Shown: one piece after another, positions 58,299-64,000 of the stretch
Numbering within the stretch: position 1 is the stretch's first letter
Layout: each line of letters opens with the position of its first letter
Assembly (NCBI GenBank): GCA_024274785.1
Contig: JAJSAM010000004.1
Span: 42,711-106,710, forward strand
DNA length: 64,000 bases
DNA from: Planctomycetota bacterium
GTDB lineage: Bacteria > Planctomycetota > JAJSAM01
Reading direction: 5' to 3'
The notes under the pieces: model-generated
Databases searched by the model: none
Told to the model about the DNA's origin: nothing
Seen by the model: only the letters and a program-made list of their open reading frames with translations
Program-made: the position numbers and the translations under genes

Positions 58299-58982
58299 CT
58301 ACCGAACCGCCAGCGGAACGCCGGGGCCCATGGTCGAGGTGATGGAAGCCTTCTGGATATAAGTACCCTTCGCCGCGGTAGGCTTCGCCGCGAGAACACT
58401 GTCGAAACACGCCTCGGCGTTCTCCACCAGCTTCTCCGCGGTGAAGGACTTCTTTCCCACCGGAGCGTGCACATTCGCTGTATCGTCGACCCGAAACTCC
58501 ACCTTCCCGGCCCGATACTCCAGGACGGCCCTGGCGGTGTCGACAGTGACCGTGCCGGCCTTCGGGGAGGGCATCTTGCCCTGCGGCCCGAGGATCCGGC
58601 CGAGCTTACCCACGTGGCGCATCATCGCGGGGACCGCAATGGCCACATCGAAGTCGGTGAAACCGCCCTGGACGCGCTCGACGAGGTCGGCTCCACCCAC
58701 GACTTCCGCACCGGCTTCCTTCGCGGCTTCGGCGGCTTCGCCCTCGGCGAAGACCACAACGCGCACCGAACGTCCGGTGCCGTGCGGCAGCACGACGGAT
58801 CCACGAACGAGCTGATCGCCCTTCCGGGGGTCGACGCCGAGCTTCATCGAGACCTCGATGGTTTCGTCAAAACTCGCGGTTTCGAGTCCTTTCAGGAGGG
58901 CAATCGCCTCCGGGAGTTCGTAACGCTTCGCACGGTCCACCAATTCGCGGGCCGCCCGATACTTCTTACCGTGTTTCGGCAT
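58299..58982 (-). CDS. rplA: 50S ribosomal protein L1
   Basis: 227 residues. L1 stalk protein that helps eject E-site tRNA; represses rplK-rplA in E. coli. YELPEAIALLKGLETASFDE, VEVSMKLGVDPRKGDQLVRG-type KLGVDPRKGDQLVRGSVVLP, and MPSPKAGTVT. Lies 72 bases after rplK. Confidence 0.98.
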   Translation of the reverse strand: MPKHGKKYRAARELVDRAKRYELPEAIALLKGLETASFDETIEVSMKLGVDPRKGDQLVRGSVVLPHGTGRSVRVVVFAEGEAAEAAKEAGAEVVGGADLVERVQGGFTDFDVAIAVPAMMRHVGKLGRILGPQGKMPSPKAGTVTVDTARAVLEYRAGKVEFRVDDTANVHAPVGKKSFTAEKLVENAEACFDSVLAAKPTAAKGTYIQKASITSTMGPGVPLAVR

Positions 58983-59054
58983 GTTTTCGCTCCCCAGTCG
59001 CCGCCTTAGCGGTCGGGTCCTTGCGCGAGTACCGCCAGTCAGTCGCCTTGACCA

Positions 59055-59501
59055 CTAGTCCGTCGCCTTGACCACGTCGATCCCACAGGAACGAGCGGTC
59101 CCTTCGATGATCCTCATCGCCGCTTCGACACTGGCGGCGTTGAGGTCCTCCATCTTCATTTCCGCGATCTCGCGAACCTGCACCTGCGTGACCGAGCCGA
59201 CCGGATCCTCGCGACCCGGATGGTTCGCCGCCTTGGCGAGGTCGGCCGCCTTCTTGATCAGGACGGAAGCCGGCGGTGACTTGATCACGAAGTCGAAGGA
59301 TTTGTCCTTGTAGACATCGATGATCACCGGCAGGACCGTGCCCAGATTGGCCTGGGTGCGGTCGTTGAACCGCTTCACGAACTCGCCGATGTTCACGCCG
59401 TGCTGTCCGAGCGCCGGACCCACGGGGGGTGCTGGTGTCGCCTGGCCGCCGACCACCTGCAGCTTGATCTTCGCGATCGCTTCCTTCTTCTTCTTAGCCA
59501 T
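59055..59501 (-). CDS. rplK: 50S ribosomal protein L11
   Basis: 148 residues. GTPase-centre protein, needed for stringent-response sensing. [34 protein letters not shown], and the C-terminal [10 protein letters not shown]. The thiostrepton/Pro-rich N-domain is intact. Lies 64 bases after nusG. Confidence 0.98.
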   Translation of the reverse strand: MAKKKKEAIAKIKLQVVGGQATPAPPVGPALGQHGVNIGEFVKRFNDRTQANLGTVLPVIIDVYKDKSFDFVIKSPPASVLIKKAADLAKAANHPGREDPVGSVTQVQVREIAEMKMEDLNAASVEAAMRIIEGTARSCGIDVVKATD

Positions 59502-59565
59502 GGAAACCTCTCAGGGACGGCCGCGAGGCTCAATCCCGGATGCAACAATTCCTGTGCCGCACACC

Positions 59566-60096
59566 CTAGATGGACTCGACCATCCAGTATTCGAGTTCGA
59601 CGGGAGTGGGACGGCTGAAGATCGTCACCACGACCCGGACCAGGCCCTTCTCGGGGTAGACCTCGTCGACAATGCCGTCGAAGTTCTCGAACGGCCCCTC
59701 CTTGATCTTGACGCTTTCGCCTTTCTGGAACTTGATCTTGAGCTTGGGCGCCTCTTCCTGACGCTCCATCTCTCCCAGCAGGCGACTCACCTCGTGAGGC
59801 TCCATGGGCGTTGGCCGCATGTGCGAACCGACGAAGTCCCCCACTCCGGGAGTCTCCCGAATGAGGTAGAGGGCGTCATCGGTAGCCTCCATCTCCACCA
59901 TGATGTAGCCGGGGAAGATCTTCTTCTTCGAGACGCGCTTCTTGCCGTTCTTGATCTCACTGACGGTTTCCGTGGGCACCAACACGCGGTTGATGATCTC
60001 CTCGGCTCCCGCCGCGGCGATCCGCTTCTCGAGCCCCTTGCGGACCTTCTCTTCCCGTCCGCTCTGGACCCGGATCACATACCACTGCATTGCCAT
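59566..60096 (-). CDS. nusG: Transcription antitermination factor NusG
   Basis: 176 residues. Binds RNA polymerase and, through its KOW domain, Rho or S10. NGN domain WYVIRVQSGREEKVRKGLEK, KKKIFPGYIMVEME, and KOW GESVKIKEGPFENFDGIVDE. Follows secE by 7 bases, the standard pair. Confidence 0.98.
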   Translation of the reverse strand: MAMQWYVIRVQSGREEKVRKGLEKRIAAAGAEEIINRVLVPTETVSEIKNGKKRVSKKKIFPGYIMVEMEATDDALYLIRETPGVGDFVGSHMRPTPMEPHEVSRLLGEMERQEEAPKLKIKFQKGESVKIKEGPFENFDGIVDEVYPEKGLVRVVVTIFSRPTPVELEYWMVESI

Positions 60097-60103
60097 ATCA
60101 GCC

Positions 60104-60529
60104 TCAGACGAAGAGGAAGCTCAGGATCATGTTCAGCATGACGTCGTAGAAGAAGAGCAACCCCATCATCACGAGCACGGTCACCACGACCACGATCGAG
60201 GAGTTCCAGGCCTCCTGCTTGCTCGGCCAGGAGATCTTCCTCATTTCGCTTTCGGTCTCGACCAGCAGATCCACGGAGCGTGGCCGGTTCAGCAACCACA
60301 CCAGCCCCAGCCACCCGAGCACCACCACGACGACCGAAATCACGAGCGCCAGGTTGATCTCCAACCCGATGTGCGGGACTTCGAAGCTCATCACATTCGC
60401 CGCGCCGGTCCCCTGCAGCTTCACCCAGAGCGCATAGCCGCCCCAGACGATCAGCAGGCCGCCCGAAACGAGGGAGAGAAGCCGACTGATCGACCCCTGC
60501 CCCTTCTTGTAGAATTCAAGGAATGCCAT
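60104..60529 (-). CDS. secE: Protein translocase subunit SecE, three-TM form
   Basis: 141 residues, longer than the minimal 60-residue type. Transmembrane helices at about 16-36, 57-80 and 110-132, with the conserved amphipathic helix and hinge ETESEMRKISWPSKQEAWNS before the last one. Stabilises SecY. Lies between tRNA-Trp and nusG. Confidence 0.95.
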   Translation of the reverse strand: MAFLEFYKKGQGSISRLLSLVSGGLLIVWGGYALWVKLQGTGAANVMSFEVPHIGLEINLALVISVVVVVLGWLGLVWLLNRPRSVDLLVETESEMRKISWPSKQEAWNSSIVVVVTVLVMMGLLFFYDVMLNMILSFLFV

Positions 60530-60549
60530 ATTGCTTCCCCGTTGGAGAG

Positions 60550-60626
60550 TGGCAGGCCAGGAGGGATTTGAACCCCCAACCTACGGATTTGGAATCCGCC
60601 GCTCTACCAATTCGAGCTACTGGCCT
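60550..60626 (-). tRNA. tRNA-Trp(CCA)
   Basis: Acceptor AGGCCAG pairs with CTGGCCT, anticodon loop TTCCAAA gives CCA, and 3' CCA is encoded. It lies between rpmG and secE, a widespread location. Confidence 0.97.
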
Positions 60627-60696
60627 GCATCTCCTGTCGCGCGCCGGCCACGCAGGCCGATCACACCGTTCCATTGCAACCCCGCACGGGGATGCA

Positions 60697-60864
60697 CTAT
60701 TTGCGCTTCTCCTTGTGGAGCACGTGCTTGCGGCAATTCCGGCAGAACTTCTTGATATTCACCTTGTAGGTGGATCCCTTGATCCGCTTCGACGTACGGT
60801 AGTTGCGACTCCCGCACACCTCGCACTCCAGGCTCACGTAGTCTCTGGCATCAGCCTTCGCCAT
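60697..60864 (-). CDS. rpmG: 50S ribosomal protein L33
   Basis: 55 residues: MAKADARDYVSLECEVCGSR, then NYRTSKRIKGSTYKVNIKKF, then CRNCRKHVLHKEKRK. Zinc cysteines C14, C17, C41 and C44 are all present. It lies between tuf and tRNA-Trp. Confidence 0.96.
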   Translation of the reverse strand: MAKADARDYVSLECEVCGSRNYRTSKRIKGSTYKVNIKKFCRNCRKHVLHKEKRK

Positions 60865-60939
60865 CTCACACCTCCGAGGCGCATGCGCCGAGGGGCCGCA
60901 AGGCCGCTCGGCGCGAGCGCAATCCAGGCTTGCCTTGAA

Positions 60940-62139
<1,200 letters not shown>

Positions 62140-62217
62140 CACAGTCTCCTCTTCATCAAGCTCGCCGCGCCGTTCGCGGTCTTCAACGATCACTGAAGCA
62201 AAACGACCCGATTCGGG

Positions 62218-62292
62218 TGGAGCTGCTGGTGGGATTCGAACCCACGACCTCATCCTTACCAAGGATGTGCTCTACCCCTGAGCCACAGCAGC
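62218..62292 (-). tRNA. tRNA-Thr(GGT)
   Basis: Acceptor GCTGCTG pairs with CAGCAGC, anticodon stem CATCC/GGATG with loop TTGGTAA gives GGT, CCA encoded. It lies 78 bases before the tuf start and is probably processed from the tuf transcript. Confidence 0.97.
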
Positions 62293-62363
62293 CCCGTATC
62301 CCCCGGTGTTCCTGCCAACAGGCCTTCGGCAGGCGTCTCTCCGGCTCCTCCGCGGCTCCGGTG

Positions 62364-62437
62364 TGGAGCGGGCGAAGGGAATCGAACCCTCACGACTGGC
62401 TTGGAAGGCCAGGGCTCTACCGTTGAGCTACGCCCGC
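62364..62437 (-). tRNA. tRNA-Gly(TCC)
   Basis: Acceptor GCGGGCG pairs with CGCCCGC, anticodon stem CTGGC/GCCAG with loop CTTCCAA gives TCC, CCA encoded. First gene of the tuf transcript. Confidence 0.97.
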
Positions 62438-62519
62438 GTTACCGCACCAGTTGCTGCGGACACTGAGCCGGGACATGAAACTTTGGGGGACACGGCCCGG
62501 GATCGCTCGTAAACCGGCG

Positions 62520-62547
62520 ATTATAGGGAGCCGCCGAGACCGGTCAA
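62520..62547 (-). promoter_or_regulatory. Strong promoter of the tRNA-Gly-tRNA-Thr-tuf transcript
   Basis: TTGACC, 16-base spacer, TATAAT on the minus strand, with an AT-rich tract (AAAGAATTTGAGAATTC) just upstream resembling an UP element. Predicted start near 62513, about 75 bases before tRNA-Gly. It could drive much of the 32-kb block, since few strong stops are visible within it. Confidence 0.75.
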
Positions 62548-62663
62548 TCTTTCTCTGACAACTGAATTCTCAAATTCTTTGTGCCAATTCGGGCGAGGAT
62601 TCCCCTGCTTCGCCAAGGGACAAGACTACGCCTTTTCCCCGATAATGAAAGGATTACGGGCCT

Positions 62664-63665
62664 TCAAGGCCGCCCTTGCGGGTTCAGGGGAGGCAGGGCG
62701 GCAGCGTCCCCGCTCCTCCCGGAACCGCGAAAACTCCTCCGGATTTCCGGCAAAAAGCGGAAAAGCGCCGCGCCCGACCACCCCGATTCCGGCCGAATCA
62801 GGGCATCTTGCAGCCCCTTCAACACCTCCGGAGGCGCAGGATTTCCGACCAAACCGGCCAAAGTCCCCATCGTCGGTGTCTCCACCGAGCGCGAAACCAG
62901 CGCCAGCCAGCCCCGCAAGGCCCGGTCCACCTCGCCCGGGTCGCCCTCGCGGCAGGCCCGCACGAGTTCCGCGATGTACTGGTCGATGGCGGGGGCCACC
63001 TGCACCTGGCGGATCCCGGCCCGCGCGTCGAAGATCGCCTGCTGGGGAATGAGGTCCGGGGTCTCCTGGCCGCCGCCGGATCCCCCCCCCTCCTCGCCGC
63101 GAACGAGGCCGATGATCTTCACTTCCGATTCGAGGTCCGGGTAGCGGATCATGATGTGCATCAGGAACCGGTCCATCTGAGCCTCGGGCAGCGGATAGGT
63201 CCCTTCCTGCTCGATGGGGTTCTGGGTGGCGAGCACCATGAAGAGCGGTGGCAGGTCGTGGGTCACGCCGGCGACGGTGACCTGGCGCTCTTCCATGGCC
63301 TCGAGCAGGGCGGCCTGCACTTTGGCCGGCGCGCGGTTGATCTCGTCGGCGAGGACGAGGTTCGCGAAGATGGGTCCGGGGTCGAACTTGAACAACCCTT
63401 CGCCGTTTTCGCTGTAGTAGACCTCGGTTCCGGTGATATCGGAGGGCAGCAGGTCCGGCGTGAACTGGATCCGCCGGTAGTACGCTTCGAGATTCCCGGC
63501 GAGCGCTCTCACCGCCGGGGTCTTGGCGAGCCCCGGCAGCCCTTCGAGCAGCAGGTTGCCGTTGCAGAGCAGCGTCAGCAGCAACCGCTCCACGACGTGC
63601 TCCTGCCCGATAATCGCCCGCCCCATCCGCTCCTTGAGCGAGAGCACCGTCTCGAGAGCACTCAT
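62664..63665 (-). CDS. MoxR-type AAA+ ATPase with divergent C-terminus
   Basis: 333 residues. MoxR chaperone-like ATPase: GQEHVVERLLLTLLCNGNLL, Walker A EGLPGLAKT, SDITGTEVY, Walker B LVLADEINRAPAKVQAALLE, and ATQNPIEQEGTYPLPEAQMD. Family members usually end with a lid containing GASPRA and EDV motifs; here the last 100 residues (LALVSRSVETPTMGTLAG onwards) lack both, and no other frame restores them. The ATG at 63665 follows GGAGGAG; an ATG four codons earlier is possible. Partners (DUF58, VWA proteins) would lie downstream, but tRNA genes follow, so the usual operon is missing. Confidence 0.85.
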   Translation of the reverse strand: MSALETVLSLKERMGRAIIGQEHVVERLLLTLLCNGNLLLEGLPGLAKTPAVRALAGNLEAYYRRIQFTPDLLPSDITGTEVYYSENGEGLFKFDPGPIFANLVLADEINRAPAKVQAALLEAMEERQVTVAGVTHDLPPLFMVLATQNPIEQEGTYPLPEAQMDRFLMHIMIRYPDLESEVKIIGLVRGEEGGGSGGGQETPDLIPQQAIFDARAGIRQVQVAPAIDQYIAELVRACREGDPGEVDRALRGWLALVSRSVETPTMGTLAGLVGNPAPPEVLKGLQDALIRPESGWSGAALFRFLPEIRRSFRGSGRSGDAAALPPLNPQGRP

Positions 63666-63740
63666 CAACTCCTCCATGCCATCACCAGGAAGTCCGGATG
63701 TTATTACCCCTCCCGGAGCGTTTCCCGGATCACCGCGGAT

Positions 63741-64000
63741 CATCCCGCCCACAGGCGAGAATCGAGTCGTCCCTCCGCGTCCGCATCCACAGGCGAACAG
63801 CGACGCGCCTTCGCCCCCCCGCGCATCCCGGCCCCAGGCGAGATTCGAGGCGTCCCTGCGCGCCCGCATCCACAGGCGAACAGCGAAGCGCCTTCGCCAC
63901 CCGCGCATCCCGGCCCCAGGCGAGATTCGAGCGAAGCGAGAATCGAGGCGTCCCTGCGCGTCCGCATCCACAGGCGAACAGCGAAGCGCCTTCGCCACCC
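63741..64000. repeat. Tandem repeat of about 82 bp, three copies, running off the window
   Basis: Copies at about 63741-63820, 63821-63902 and 63903-64000, sharing CCGCATCCACAGGCGAACAG and GCCTTCGCC. The third has 16 extra bases (a local duplication around CGAAGCGAGAATCGAG). It lies upstream of the MoxR gene, in sequence that stays open in one minus-strand frame but has no protein-like composition. A related single copy is at 3674-3722. Confidence 0.85.

Noticed and set aside
63666..63998. N-terminal extension of the MoxR frame by about 110 codons.
   Set aside because: The extension is encoded by the 82-bp tandem repeat, is Arg/Gly/Ala-rich and precedes a good ribosome-binding site at the family-typical start.

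Overview
The window is a high-GC bacterial chromosome segment dominated by housekeeping genes. Its 16S rRNA carries planctomycete-like signatures (GGCTGCAGTCGAG around position 360; a GGGGCTCACACAAG stretch near 920; AAGTCCCTTAACGAGCG near 1090). The proteins fit this assignment: an EF-G with mitochondrial/spd-type switch regions, no L30 gene, a zinc-type S14, and many lipoproteins and TPR proteins. My best guess is a deep, probably uncultured Planctomycetota lineage. That is an inference from memory of signatures, not a tree.

Left part (1-12 kb): the 5' part of nadB, small hypotheticals, a membrane-anchored SGNH hydrolase, then a complete minus-strand rRNA operon ordered 16S-23S-5S-tRNA-Ile-tRNA-Ala. 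The two tRNAs lie after 5S instead of in the 16S-23S spacer. nnrE (plus) and an L,D-transpeptidase (minus) follow.

Middle (12-30 kb): the thrS-infC-rpmI-rplT translation operon with two terminator-like hairpins, a large Ig-like surface lipoprotein with a good sigma70-type promoter, aspS divergent from hslVU (hslV looks leaderless), a CPA2 antiporter, a coiled-coil lipoprotein ending in 13 AKTP repeats, ndk, two TPR proteins, and ribD-miaB.

Right part (29.6-62.5 kb): one nearly unbroken minus-strand block that merges the tuf/secE-nusG, rplKAJL-rpoBC, str, S10, spc and alpha operons. Transcription order is tRNA-Gly, tRNA-Thr, tuf, rpmG, tRNA-Trp, secE, nusG, rplK, rplA, rplJ, rplL, rpoB, rpoC, rpsL, rpsG, fusA, rpsJ through rplQ, then an unknown helical protein, miaB and ribD. 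A strong promoter sits upstream of tRNA-Gly, and translational-coupling overlaps (ATGA, TGATG) are frequent. rpmD is missing and tuf is outside the str cluster. The right edge holds a MoxR-type ATPase preceded by an 82-bp tandem repeat that has a relative near 3.7 kb.

I found no defence island, CRISPR array, prophage, transposase or biosynthetic cluster. The most notable items are ribosome-level variants (Arg88 in S12, A1409-U1491 in 16S), a four-cysteine cluster in EF-Tu, strong hairpins inside the str and rpoBC operons, dispersed intergenic repeats and two unknown proteins.
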